From: Flavobacterium sp. UGB4466
GTDB lineage: Bacteria; Bacteroidota; Bacteroidia; Flavobacteriales; Flavobacteriaceae
Direction of reading: 5' to 3'
NCBI RefSeq assembly: GCF_903469665.1
Contig: NZ_CAGKLC010000040.1
Coordinates: 1 to 40,176, forward strand
Length of the DNA stretch: 40,176 nucleotides
In this document: in pieces, positions 7,132 to 16,433 of the stretch
Layout of the letters: every line of letters begins with the position of its first letter
Numbering within the stretch: the first letter of the stretch is position 1
The notes under the pieces: generated by a model
The model's database searches: none
The model's input: only the letters and a program-made list of their open reading frames with translations
What the model was told of the DNA's origin: nothing
Position numbers and translations under genes: made by a program

Positions 7132-8177
7132 TGTTCTAAAGTTATTTGCAGGTTTACTTTATATTTTCCGTTTGGATCAATACCGGCCGTTAAACTGTGG
7201 TTGTCAGGATAGATAAGGTGTAATCGGCGTTTGGTATTGGTTAAACCAATTCCGCCCTGTTCTGTTGGAGCTGTTTTTTCGAAAAAAGTATTTTCTACTT
7301 CAAATTCAAGCAGGGTTCCGTTTTGTTTCAGCGCAAAATGAATCTCGCTTTTGTCTGTAGCATGTACACCATGTTTAAAGGCGTTTTCGACTAAAGGCAG
7401 TAAAAGCATCGGTACAATAGGATAATCCTGAATTTTTTCCGGAATATCACCAGTAATAGTCAGTTTACTGTTGGCACGTAGCTTCATTAAAGCAATAAAG
7501 TCCTTCATAAAATCTACTTCTTTCAATAAAGTTGTTCTTTCGCCTTCGGTACTGTAAAGCAGGTATCGCATCATTCGGCTTAAAGTATGAAGCGCATTAC
7601 GGGAATCTTCAATATTGGTGTACGTAAGGGAGTAAATGCTGTTAAGCGAATTAAAGAAAAAATGCGGATTGATTTGTGCTTTCAGCATAGCCAGTTCGGT
7701 CATCGTTTTGTCCTGCTCCAGTTTTTGTTTGTGCTGAGCGGCTCTTTGCCAATGCAGCAACATGGCATAACTGGTACTGATGGCTAAAACCAGTAAGGTG
7801 AGGCTAAAAATATAGTTATCGAAATAGGTATTTCGGTATCGTTTGAATCGGATAAGCGCAGCCAGTTTGTTATGCAAATCGGTGTTGAGGTTGTAAAAAT
7901 AGGATGCCAGCTGCATGATGAAAATAATCAATAGAATCCATAACAGGAAAGGGCCAATTTTGTCTTTAATGATGGTTTTTGGAACAATTACCTTGGCATT
8001 ATAGTAAAAAATCGCAAGCATGAAAAGTAAAACAATGGTTTGCCAAATCCAGAATATAGGAGGAAGTGCTATATTCCAGGTCAGCGGAATATAAAACAGC
8101 TGCATATATCCTAATAATACCCAGGCCAGGATGTGTAATCCGGTAGACATAAACGGTTTAAAAAAATGGGGTTTCAT
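7128..8177 (-). CDS. LytS/YehU-type sensor histidine kinase
   Basis: From the ATG at 8177 the protein has 349 residues; a TTG eight codons earlier is the alternative. Four membrane segments fill residues 1-150 with short loops and no large sensor domain. The His_kinase motif is LKAQINPHFFFNSLNSIYSL, with the phospho-acceptor His after Pro. The ATPase domain shows LVENAFKHG (N box) and GGIGLTNTKRRL (G box). It phosphorylates the overlapping LytTR regulator. The ligand is unknown; with so little outside the membrane, it may sense something within the bilayer. Confidence 0.93.
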   Translation of the reverse strand: MKPHFFKPFMSTGLHILAWVLLGYMQLFYIPLTWNIALPPIFWIWQTIVLLFMLAIFYYNAKVIVPKTIIKDKIGPFLLWILLIIFIMQLASYFYNLNTDLHNKLAALIRFKRYRNTYFDNYIFSLTLLVLAISTSYAMLLHWQRAAQHKQKLEQDKTMTELAMLKAQINPHFFFNSLNSIYSLTYTNIEDSRNALHTLSRMMRYLLYSTEGERTTLLKEVDFMKDFIALMKLRANSKLTITGDIPEKIQDYPIVPMLLLPLVENAFKHGVHATDKSEIHFALKQNGTLLEFEVENTFFEKTAPTEQGGIGLTNTKRRLHLIYPDNHSLTAGIDPNGKYKVNLQITLEQ

Positions 8178-8444
8178 TGTAAGTTGTGATTTTAGGGACA
8201 ATATTACATTTTATTTGAACAGCATATAAAACCAATCGCTCAAAATAGATTTACAACCCGTAAAAACCATTTTAGAGTCGACGAGGCTGTTACAAAAATA
8301 CTTATTTATCAGGGAACATCTTCCATCGGTTCTCATCTAATCTTTATCGATTGCAGGGGGCTTTTCGTCTATTGTAAAAATTTTGTGTGTTCTATTTCAG
8401 TTCTTTTGTTCCTTAATAAATAGATAATCATACAATCCATAAAA

Positions 8445-9608
8445 ATGAACAAGCAATCTTTTTTAAGTATTCTAGCAGCATCTATTGTGATCACTTCGTG
8501 TGGAAACAAAAATGATAAAGCGGCTCAGGCTGGAGGTGCACCACAAGTTAAAGAATATAAAACGCTGACTTTAGAACCTAAATCGGCTACTTTATATACA
8601 GATTACCCTGCGAGTATTCAGGGGCAGCAAAATATAGAAATTCGTCCGCGGGTAGAAGGGTATATTGATAAGATTTTTGTTGATGAAGGCGCCGTGGTTA
8701 GGGCCGGACAGCCATTATTTAAAATTAGTGCTCCGGAATACGAGCAGGAAGTTCGCACAGCTGCCGCAAGTATCAAAAGTGCTCAGGCAAATTTAAGTGC
8801 GGCTAAACTGGCAGTCAATAAAGTAAAGCCGTTGGTTGAAAAAGGAATCATCAGTAAATACGATTTAGAATCGGCACAATATACTTATGAATCGGCTTTA
8901 GCAACACTGGCGCAGGCCAATGCCAGTTTGGTAAATGCGAAGACAAACTTGGGATATACAACAGTAACCAGTCCTGTTGACGGTGTCGTGGGCTCTATTC
9001 CATTTCGTTTGGGAAGTTTAGTGAGTTCTAATACCGCAGATCCTTTAACGACAGTTTCAAGCATCGGAAATGTATATGCTTATTTTGCAGTGAATGAAAA
9101 AAAGCTCCTGAACTTTACTCAGAATACAGATTCCGGAATTGCACTGGCAGAAAAAATTAAAAAGATGCCTGCTGTTTCTCTGCTTCTTTCAGATGGTACA
9201 GCTTACGGTGAAAAAGGACGTATTGAAACCGTAAACGGATTAATCAATACCGAGACGGGTTCCGTTACTTTCAGAGCACGTTTCCCCAATACAAAAAGTA
9301 TCATCAGAAGCGGAAACAGTACCACAGTGAGAATTCCAAACGAAGTGAATCAAGCGATTATTGTTCCTCAAAGCGCCACTTTCGAGCTTCAGGATAAATT
9401 GTTTACCGTGGTAGTTGGAAAAGACGGGAAAACTAAAAATGCTAATATTACGGTTTTAGAAAATACTGCAGGAAATTATTATGTCGTAAAAAGCGGTTTG
9501 CAGAGCGGAGACCAAATTGTTCTGGAAGGTGTGGCAGCGCTTAAAGACGGAACAGAAATTAAAGCTCAGAATCAAAGTGCAGAAACGGTTTACGCGGATT
9601 TAAAATAA
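8445..9608 (+). CDS. RND efflux periplasmic adaptor (AcrA/MexA type)
   Basis: The 387-residue lipoprotein has a signal ending ITSC with the lipidated Cys19. It has the barrel-sandwich hybrid split around a helical hairpin: PRVEGYIDKIFVDEGAVVRAGQPLF on one side and LGYTTVTSPVDGVVG on the other, with the Ala-rich hairpin between (about 105-165). Beta-barrel and membrane-proximal domains follow. It bridges the RND pump and outer-membrane channel. The next gene begins 6 nt after its stop. Confidence 0.95.
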   Translation: MNKQSFLSILAASIVITSCGNKNDKAAQAGGAPQVKEYKTLTLEPKSATLYTDYPASIQGQQNIEIRPRVEGYIDKIFVDEGAVVRAGQPLFKISAPEYEQEVRTAAASIKSAQANLSAAKLAVNKVKPLVEKGIISKYDLESAQYTYESALATLAQANASLVNAKTNLGYTTVTSPVDGVVGSIPFRLGSLVSSNTADPLTTVSSIGNVYAYFAVNEKKLLNFTQNTDSGIALAEKIKKMPAVSLLLSDGTAYGEKGRIETVNGLINTETGSVTFRARFPNTKSIIRSGNSTTVRIPNEVNQAIIVPQSATFELQDKLFTVVVGKDGKTKNANITVLENTAGNYYVVKSGLQSGDQIVLEGVAALKDGTEIKAQNQSAETVYADLK

Positions 9609-9614
9609 AAAGAA

Positions 9615-12600
9615 ATGTTTAAAATATTCATACAACGACCGGTACTATCTACGGTAATATCGGTTATTATCGTAATCCTGGGGATACTGGGACTGGCCGC
9701 GCTTCCTATTGCGCAATATCCGGACATCGCACCGCCAACCGTGAATGTAGCAGCAAGTTACACCGGAGCGAATGCAGATGTGGTCCTGAAAAGTATCGTA
9801 ATTCCGCTTGAAGAGCAGATCAACGGTGTAGAAAACATGACCTATATGACTTCTACGGCGACTAATGATGGTAATGCCTCTATAAAAATTTTCTTTAAAG
9901 TAGGAACCGATCCCGATTTAGCTGCAGTAAACGTACAAAACAGGGTTTCCAGAGCTACCAGTTTATTGCCGGTTGAGGTAACTCAGGCAGGGGTAACCGT
10001 AACCAAAAGTCAGAGTAGTAACTTATTGATTTTCTCTTTGTACAGTGATGATAAAGCCTACGATCAGACATTTCTTCAAAATTATGCTAAGATCAACTTA
10101 GTACCGCAAATTCAGCGTGTAGTGGGAGTAGGAGATGTTACCGTTTTCGGTTCAAGAGATTATTCGATGCGTATCTGGCTGAAGCCTGATGTAATGCAAC
10201 AGTATAAATTGATTCCGAGTGATGTTTCGGCTGCTTTGGCAGAACAAAATATTGAAGCGGCACCGGGAAAATTTGGTGAAAACGGAGATCAGGCTTTTCA
10301 ATATGTAATCAAATACAAAGGGCGTTTAACAAGCGCAAAAGAATTTGAAGAGATTGTCATTAAATCAGCCGGAAACGGACAATTATTGCGTTTGAAAGAT
10401 GTGGCGAAAGTAGAATTGGGTTCTTTAAGTTATTCTTCGACCAGTACCACAAACGGACGCCCGTCTGTAGGTATTGCGATTAGTCAGACTCCCGGTTCGA
10501 ATGCACGTGATGTCATTAATAATTCTAAAAAATTGATTGACGAAGCCGTAAAAACGTTTCCGAAAGGCATAAAGTATACCGTATTAATCAATGTCAATGA
10601 AAACCTGGATGCTTCAATTGAGAAGGTAATTCACACTTTGGTAGAAGCTTTTATTCTGGTTTTTATTGTAGTATTTATTTTTCTTCAGGATTTTCGCTCG
10701 ACTTTAATTCCGGCGATTGCAGTTCCTGTTGCTATTGTTGGAACGTTCTTCTTCCTGAATTTATTCGGCTTTACCATTAACCTGCTGACGCTATTTGCGA
10801 TGGTTTTGGCCATTGGTATTGTGGTCGATGATGCGATTGTAGTCGTCGAGGCGGTACACGCCAAACTCGACAATGGGTACAAATCGGCTAAGAAAGCTAC
10901 TATTCATGCTATGAATGAGATTTCGGGAGCGATCATTTCGATCACACTGGTCATGGCAGCGGTATTTATTCCGGTAACCTTTATCACAGGTTCGACCGGG
11001 GTTTTCTATAAGCAATTCGGAATTACATTGGCGGTTGCGATTATTTTGTCGGCCGTGAACGCACTTACTTTGAGTCCGGCCTTGTGTGCTTTACTTTTAA
11101 AACCACATGCTGACGATCACAAACATCAAAGTTTTATTCAGAGATTTTATACCTCATTTAACGTTGCGTTCGACAATGTAACCGAAAAATACAAACGTTC
11201 TGTTCAGTTCCTTTCCATCAAAAAATGGATGGCACTGGGATCCATACTTATTGCTGCGGGAGCTTTGTTCTATATGATGAAAACGACTCCGTCTGCTTTC
11301 GTTCCGGCGGAAGATCAGGGTGTAGTTTTTGCCAATATCAGTTTACCGCCTTCGGCTTCTATGGAACGTTCTGACGTTGTAGCGAAAAAGGTCGATAGTA
11401 TAGCGCACACCATTCCGGGTGTCGAAAATACCCTTCGTATCGTGGGTCAGAACTTTACAGCAGGTGCGGGTAGTGCCTATAGTATGGTAATTGTGAGATT
11501 GAAAAGCTGGGAAGATCGTGAGCTGAGTGTCGATGATGTAATTGGTCAGCTGTTTGCTAAAACGAGCGGAATTCGTGAAGCCAATATCTTCTTTATTTCC
11601 CCGCCAACGATTCAGGGATTTGGACAAAGTGGTGGATTTGAATTTCAGTTACAGGATAAAGGAGGTCACAGTACAGCAGAATTTTATAAAGTAAACAATG
11701 AATTTCTGGCCAAGCTTTCGGCACGTCCGGAGATACAATATGCTACGACACCTTTTAATCCGGGTTTCCCTCAGTACATGATGGATATTAATCTGGCAAA
11801 AGCAAAAGATGCAGGAGTTTCAGTCAATAGTATTTTATCAACCATGCAAGGTTATTATGGTGGATTGTATGCTTCCAATTTCAATAAATTCGGAAAGCAA
11901 TATCGTGTGATGATTCAGGCTTCTCCGGAGTTTAGAACCAATACCGAAGGTTTGAACAAAATATTTGTCCGCAACAGCGCCGGAACCATGGCGCCTATTA
12001 CCGAGTTCGTAAAAATGACCAGGGTATTCGGACCGGAATCTATCTCAAGATTTAACCTGTTTACCTCTATTTCAATCACGGGAGCACCAAAACCGGGTTA
12101 TAGTTCCGGAGATGCTATTAAAGCGATTCAGGAAGTAGCAGCAGAGAGTCTTCCTGCAGGTTATGGTTATGAATTTTCGGGATTAACGCGTGAAGAATTA
12201 GCATCAGGAAGTGAGACGATCTTTATTTTTGTATTGTGTCTGGTGTTTGTTTACTTCCTGCTAAGTGCACAATACGAAAGTTATATCCTGCCTTTTGCTG
12301 TACTGTTCTCAATTCCGTTTGGATTGGCAGGAGCCTATTTGTTCTCGATTATTTTCAAGTTGAACAGTAATATTTATTTACAGATTTCCTTAATCATGTT
12401 AATTGGATTATTGGCCAAGAACGGGATTTTGATTGTCGAATTTGCACTCGAAAGGCGCCGAAAAGGATTGCCAATTGTACAGTCGGCTATTGAAGGAGCG
12501 GTAGCACGTTTCCGTCCGATTTTGATGACCTCTTTTGCTTTTATTTTGGGACTTGTTCCTTTAATGTTTGCTTCGGGTGCAGGAGCTGTTGGAAATAAAT

Positions 12601-12785
12601 CCATTGGAACGGGTGCTGTTGGCGGAATGTTGATCGGTACCATTTTAGGAGTATTTGTAATTCCGGTGTTGTTCATCATTTTTCAGACATTGCAAGAGCG
12701 TGTGAGTGGTCCGCCAAAAGAAAATTATGATGATGAAGGTGACGATGAAGAGGAAGTGCAATTGATGGAAACTCACAAAGAGTAG
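9615..12785 (+). CDS. RND multidrug efflux permease (HAE1/AcrB family)
   Basis: The 1056-residue inner-membrane pump is full length for HAE1. The proton relay is present: the Asp pair in AIGIVVDDAIVVVE (TM4), Lys in LIGLLAKNGILIVEFA (TM10), and Arg and Thr in VARFRPILMTSFAFILG (TM11). The N-terminus (IQRPVLSTVISVIIVILG) and TSTATNDGNASIKIFF porter segment are typical. The C-terminus is acidic (DDEGDDEEEVQ), an extension seen in many Bacteroidota pumps. The substrate cannot be read from sequence; amphiphilic drugs, dyes or bile-type detergents are usual for the family. Confidence 0.97.
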   Translation: MFKIFIQRPVLSTVISVIIVILGILGLAALPIAQYPDIAPPTVNVAASYTGANADVVLKSIVIPLEEQINGVENMTYMTSTATNDGNASIKIFFKVGTDPDLAAVNVQNRVSRATSLLPVEVTQAGVTVTKSQSSNLLIFSLYSDDKAYDQTFLQNYAKINLVPQIQRVVGVGDVTVFGSRDYSMRIWLKPDVMQQYKLIPSDVSAALAEQNIEAAPGKFGENGDQAFQYVIKYKGRLTSAKEFEEIVIKSAGNGQLLRLKDVAKVELGSLSYSSTSTTNGRPSVGIAISQTPGSNARDVINNSKKLIDEAVKTFPKGIKYTVLINVNENLDASIEKVIHTLVEAFILVFIVVFIFLQDFRSTLIPAIAVPVAIVGTFFFLNLFGFTINLLTLFAMVLAIGIVVDDAIVVVEAVHAKLDNGYKSAKKATIHAMNEISGAIISITLVMAAVFIPVTFITGSTGVFYKQFGITLAVAIILSAVNALTLSPALCALLLKPHADDHKHQSFIQRFYTSFNVAFDNVTEKYKRSVQFLSIKKWMALGSILIAAGALFYMMKTTPSAFVPAEDQGVVFANISLPPSASMERSDVVAKKVDSIAHTIPGVENTLRIVGQNFTAGAGSAYSMVIVRLKSWEDRELSVDDVIGQLFAKTSGIREANIFFISPPTIQGFGQSGGFEFQLQDKGGHSTAEFYKVNNEFLAKLSARPEIQYATTPFNPGFPQYMMDINLAKAKDAGVSVNSILSTMQGYYGGLYASNFNKFGKQYRVMIQASPEFRTNTEGLNKIFVRNSAGTMAPITEFVKMTRVFGPESISRFNLFTSISITGAPKPGYSSGDAIKAIQEVAAESLPAGYGYEFSGLTREELASGSETIFIFVLCLVFVYFLLSAQYESYILPFAVLFSIPFGLAGAYLFSIIFKLNSNIYLQISLIMLIGLLAKNGILIVEFALERRRKGLPIVQSAIEGAVARFRPILMTSFAFILGLVPLMFASGAGAVGNKSIGTGAVGGMLIGTILGVFVIPVLFIIFQTLQERVSGPPKENYDDEGDDEEEVQLMETHKE

Positions 12786-12803
12786 TAATTTAATTTAAAA
12801 AAA

Positions 12804-14210
12804 ATGACTCATAGTTTTAATAAATATATTCTTGTGGTAGTGGCAGTTACTCTGTTGAGTGCGTGCTCGATTACCAAGAAATACGAACGTCCGTCGGCTA
12901 TTTCGACCGATAAGTTGTATCGTGATCAAAATGCTGCCGATTCGACTACTATGGCAAGTATGCCGTGGCAAACTGTTTTTAAAGATGAAAAACTGAATGC
13001 TTTAATTCAAAAAGGTTTAGATCAGAATCTCAATTTAAAGAATGCGATCGAAAATATAGTGCAGTCGAGAGCTACTTTGCGTCAGGCAAAATTGGCTTAT
13101 TATCCAACGCTGAATTTTGATGCGAGTGCTACACATAACAAACAATCAAAGGCGGGACTGAATTTCCCCCCGGGAATTAATATCAATACATTGACAACAA
13201 CCTATAAGTTAGGGTTAAGTACTTCCTGGGAACTTGATATTTGGGGAAAATTGAGCAGTTCAAAAAGAGCGGCTTTAGCTGCCTATCTTGCTACAGATGC
13301 TGCAAAACAAGCCATTCAGACACAATTGATCGCTGATATTGCGAATAATTATTTTTTGCTGTTAGCGTATGACAAACAATTAGAAATTACCAAAGCGACT
13401 TTAGAAAGCCGTATTAAAAATGTGGAAACGATTAAAGCGTTAAAAGAAGGTGCAATAGTGACCGGAGCAGCAGTGGTACAAAGTGAAGCCAATCAACATG
13501 CAGCTGAGGTATTGATTCCGGATTTAAAACGAAGTATTCGTGAAACGGAGAATGCTCTTAATATTTTGTTGGGACAAGCTCCGGGCGCTATTGAAAGAGG
13601 GACATTGGGGAATCAGACCGTTCCAGAAAATCTGGCAGTAGGTATGCCGGCACAATTGCTGGAAAACCGCCCGGATGTTCGTCAGGCCGAGTTTAATTTC
13701 CGCACTGCGTTTGAAAGTACCAATATGGCTAAAACGTATTTTTATCCAAGTTTAACACTTACCGCAAGTGGCGGATTCTCTAACCTGCAACTAACGGATT
13801 TCTTTACCAATTCTGTTTTTTATTCTTTGATAGGAGGCTTAACACAGCCTATTTTCAATCAGGGACTGAATAAGGCAAGATTAACAACAGCACAATCCAA
13901 ACAAGTTCAGGCACTGAATGATTTTCAACAAAGTCTTTTGGTAGCAGGGCAGGAGGTATCAAATGCTTTGTATGCTTATGAAATGGCCGTTGAAAAAGAA
14001 GATTCAAGACAAAAACAAATTGAAGCCCTTGAAAAAGCGGTTGATTTCACACAACAGCTTTTAGAGTACAGCTCGGCAACCAATTATACCGATGTATTAA
14101 CTTCAGAGCAAAATCTATTGGCAGCACAATTAAGCGGGATTACTGATAATTTACAAAAATTACAAGCAGTAGTCGATTTGTATCGCGCCTTAGGTGGTGG
14201 ATGGAAATAG
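12804..14210 (+). CDS. outer-membrane efflux channel, NodT/OprM family
   Basis: The 468-residue TolC-like lipoprotein has lipobox LSAC with Cys21. Two OEP repeats are visible, each with a long coiled-coil hairpin. The family signature GMPAQLLENRPDVRQAEFNF lies at the start of the second half, and the protein ends LYRALGGGWK as NodT-type channels do. It is the third gene of the RND operon, 18 nt after the permease, and completes the tripartite pump. A strong terminator follows. Confidence 0.95.
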   Translation: MTHSFNKYILVVVAVTLLSACSITKKYERPSAISTDKLYRDQNAADSTTMASMPWQTVFKDEKLNALIQKGLDQNLNLKNAIENIVQSRATLRQAKLAYYPTLNFDASATHNKQSKAGLNFPPGININTLTTTYKLGLSTSWELDIWGKLSSSKRAALAAYLATDAAKQAIQTQLIADIANNYFLLLAYDKQLEITKATLESRIKNVETIKALKEGAIVTGAAVVQSEANQHAAEVLIPDLKRSIRETENALNILLGQAPGAIERGTLGNQTVPENLAVGMPAQLLENRPDVRQAEFNFRTAFESTNMAKTYFYPSLTLTASGGFSNLQLTDFFTNSVFYSLIGGLTQPIFNQGLNKARLTTAQSKQVQALNDFQQSLLVAGQEVSNALYAYEMAVEKEDSRQKQIEALEKAVDFTQQLLEYSSATNYTDVLTSEQNLLAAQLSGITDNLQKLQAVVDLYRALGGGWK

Positions 14211-14249
14211 TCTTCGCGGCTTCTATTATTTTAAATTTTGAAACGAAAA

Positions 14250-14277
14250 GCGCCTCAGTTGATGAGGCGCTTTTTTT
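14250..14277. terminator. terminator of the RND operon
   Basis: GCGCCTCA and TGAGGCGC form a perfect 8-bp GC-rich stem with a 5-nt loop and a run of T. It lies between the convergent RND operon and GH28 gene. Confidence 0.9.
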
Positions 14278-14349
14278 GTACTATTTAGAGTTTCGTGAGC
14301 TTTCTTTGAAAAACAAAATCACTCTTTTGGTTGCGTTCCCGTTATAATC

Positions 14350-16035
14350 TCAAAACTTCACAGCATTTTTGGGAACGGTTTCTCCGAGGGTAGTTGTTTT
14401 AGAAAAATCTGTTTTTGGAGATGCGGTCAACTCAATATTCTGGCAAGCTTCTCCGTTAATGGAGATTGCTTTCGCAGAAGTCGAATTAAAGGTTATATTT
14501 TTTAAAGACATATTTTTAGTATTGTAGATTTCAAATACGGTAGGATTTTCGATGTCTAATTTGGCATTGTTGATTTTAATTCCGTTCGCATCAATAATCG
14601 AAAAGCCTTTTTCTGCTTTGGCAATCAAATTGGAGATTTCGATATTTTCCAGATTCATTTCAGGCAAACCTTGCAGAAATACCGCTTGCTGCGCGCCCTT
14701 AATGGTGATGTTTTTAATCGATATGTTTTTAAACTGTGGTGTTTCTTCGTTTACAGGAACAGCTTTTGTAGTTACGGTGTTTCCGCCTTCGGCCAAAGTT
14801 TCGGCTATGGATTTTCCCCCATAATACAAATCAAATGAAATGGCTTGTGATGGAATATCGGTCATAAAAATATCCGAGATATAAATGTTTTCCACAATTC
14901 CTCCACGTCCACGGGTGCTTTTAAAACGCAAACCAACATCCGTTCCCATGAAAGTACAATTGGAGACATGCAGATTTTTCACTCCGCCCGACATTTCGCT
15001 TCCCACTGTTACTCCGCCATGCCCGTGATAAACGATGTTGTTTTTTACGATGATATTTTCGCAGGCAACAGCTCGATCACGACCGTCTTTGTCTTTTCCC
15101 GATTTGATACAGATGGCATCATCGCCCACATCAAAACTTGAATTTTCGATAATTACATTTTTGCAGGATTCTACGTCAAGACCGTCACCGTTTTGAGAGA
15201 ACCACGGATTACGAACGGTTATGTTTCTAACAATTAAATCCTCTACCATAAACGGATGAAGGTTCCAGGCAGGTGAGTTTTGAAATACCGGACCATCAAA
15301 TAAGACTCTTTTACTGTTTTGTATGCTCACTAAAACCGGACGAAGGAAGTCGTGAATGGCTTCAAATTCTTCTTTTGTTTTCAGATCGTGACGAACATTC
15401 TGATCAGCACCTTTGGAGCCTTTTAAATATTGTTCAGAAGGATACCAGCTGTCTTTCTTGTCATTTAAAACGCCACCGGAAGCGATAAATTTCTTCCATT
15501 GTTCCTCCGTCAGTTTGTTTTTTTTAACCTGTCTCCAGGCTTCTCCGGAACCGTCCCACACACCACTTCCCGTGAAGGCAACATTTACCAGATTCTTACC
15601 ATAAATAGGAGAGATGCATCGCCAGGTGTTAAGCCCTTCAAAACTGGTTTCAATAATGGGATATAAACTTTTGTCGGTAGAGAATTTAATTAAGGCGCCT
15701 GTTTGGGCATGAAGTTCAATATTGCTTTTTAGTATAATCGGACCTGTTAGCCAGATTCCGGGTGGAATAATTACTTTTCCACCACCTTTTTTTGACAGGG
15801 CTTCTATGGCATCAGCGAAAGCTTTAGTGTTTAAAACATAGCCGCCATTTACAGCTCCAAAATCTTTTAGATTTACAGTATTATTTGGTATTAACGGTTC
15901 ATTGACTTTTGGCATTCTAAATTCGATGCCTTTGTATGTATCATAAGAATCTGAATTTTGTGCAGTAAGTTCGGAACAGGTCACAAGTAAAAATACCACT
16001 GTAAAAAACAAGTGATGAATAGATTTGGTTTTCAT
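14350..16035 (-). CDS. glycoside hydrolase family 28 (polygalacturonase-like), secreted
   Basis: The 561-residue protein has a signal peptide (1-26, ending LTAQ), an N-terminal region beginning NLKDFGAVNGG typical of pectate-lyase-like helices, and the GH28 catalytic set. The set is Asn282/Asp284 in NGDGLDVES, the Asp pair 305-306 in VGDDAICIKSG, His339 in YHGHGGVTVGSE, and Arg370/Lys372 in RFKSTRGRGG. It should hydrolyse galacturonan or rhamnogalacturonan in the periplasm or outside. It stands alone: no SusC/SusD pair, pectate lyase or uronate gene is nearby. A LacI-type palindrome lies 70 nt upstream of the start. Confidence 0.92.
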   Translation of the reverse strand: MKTKSIHHLFFTVVFLLVTCSELTAQNSDSYDTYKGIEFRMPKVNEPLIPNNTVNLKDFGAVNGGYVLNTKAFADAIEALSKKGGGKVIIPPGIWLTGPIILKSNIELHAQTGALIKFSTDKSLYPIIETSFEGLNTWRCISPIYGKNLVNVAFTGSGVWDGSGEAWRQVKKNKLTEEQWKKFIASGGVLNDKKDSWYPSEQYLKGSKGADQNVRHDLKTKEEFEAIHDFLRPVLVSIQNSKRVLFDGPVFQNSPAWNLHPFMVEDLIVRNITVRNPWFSQNGDGLDVESCKNVIIENSSFDVGDDAICIKSGKDKDGRDRAVACENIIVKNNIVYHGHGGVTVGSEMSGGVKNLHVSNCTFMGTDVGLRFKSTRGRGGIVENIYISDIFMTDIPSQAISFDLYYGGKSIAETLAEGGNTVTTKAVPVNEETPQFKNISIKNITIKGAQQAVFLQGLPEMNLENIEISNLIAKAEKGFSIIDANGIKINNAKLDIENPTVFEIYNTKNMSLKNITFNSTSAKAISINGEACQNIELTASPKTDFSKTTTLGETVPKNAVKF

Positions 16036-16104
16036 AGGTATAGTTTTTTATGGATTTTTTTATTGATGTTGGAATGTAGGCCAGCATTAATAAAAAAAGT
16101 TAAA

Positions 16105-16118
16105 TGTAATCGATTACA
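16105..16118. promoter_or_regulatory. TGTAATCGATTACA palindrome, LacI-family-type operator
   Basis: This perfect 14-bp palindrome centred on CG has the shape of LacI/GalR operators. It lies 70-83 nt upstream of the GH28 start and 316 nt before the plus-strand gene. It most likely controls the pectinase. No LacI gene is in the window. The rest of the 398-bp gap is AT-rich and holds only a small TGCCA-CGAA-TGGCA palindrome at 16208-16221. Confidence 0.6.
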
Positions 16119-16433
16119 CAAAACTATTGAAAAATATTTATAAATGATAATTTACTTCAAAAATAAAATAATCATTAAATAAATTTCATTGTTGAACGTG
16201 ATCGTTTTGCCACGAATGGCATCAATTTTACAAATTCTGTTTGATTTCTTTTTTTGCTATAGAAATTGTGCGAGTCAATATAAGTTTTTTTCTTAACTGA
16301 ATTTATATAACATTTAAGATTTAATTTTTAAGCTTGTTTTTTGTGAAAGAAATAATGTTATTTTAGCTAAAGATTTGTAATGTTAAATAGTGCATTTAAT
16401 TGTACAAAGTATAACTAAAATATAAGTGATTTT

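Noticed and set aside
8178..8201. TTG start for the histidine kinase
   Set aside because: The ATG at 8177 precedes the first membrane helix and gives a normal start.
8293..8300. TATTTTTG on the minus strand as the kinase promoter
   Set aside because: It fits TAnnTTTG but lies over 110 nt from the start with no -33 partner; AT-rich chance matches are common.
16208..16221. TGCCA-CGAA-TGGCA as a second operator in the GH28 upstream region
   Set aside because: Short, single, and far from both starts; noted only.
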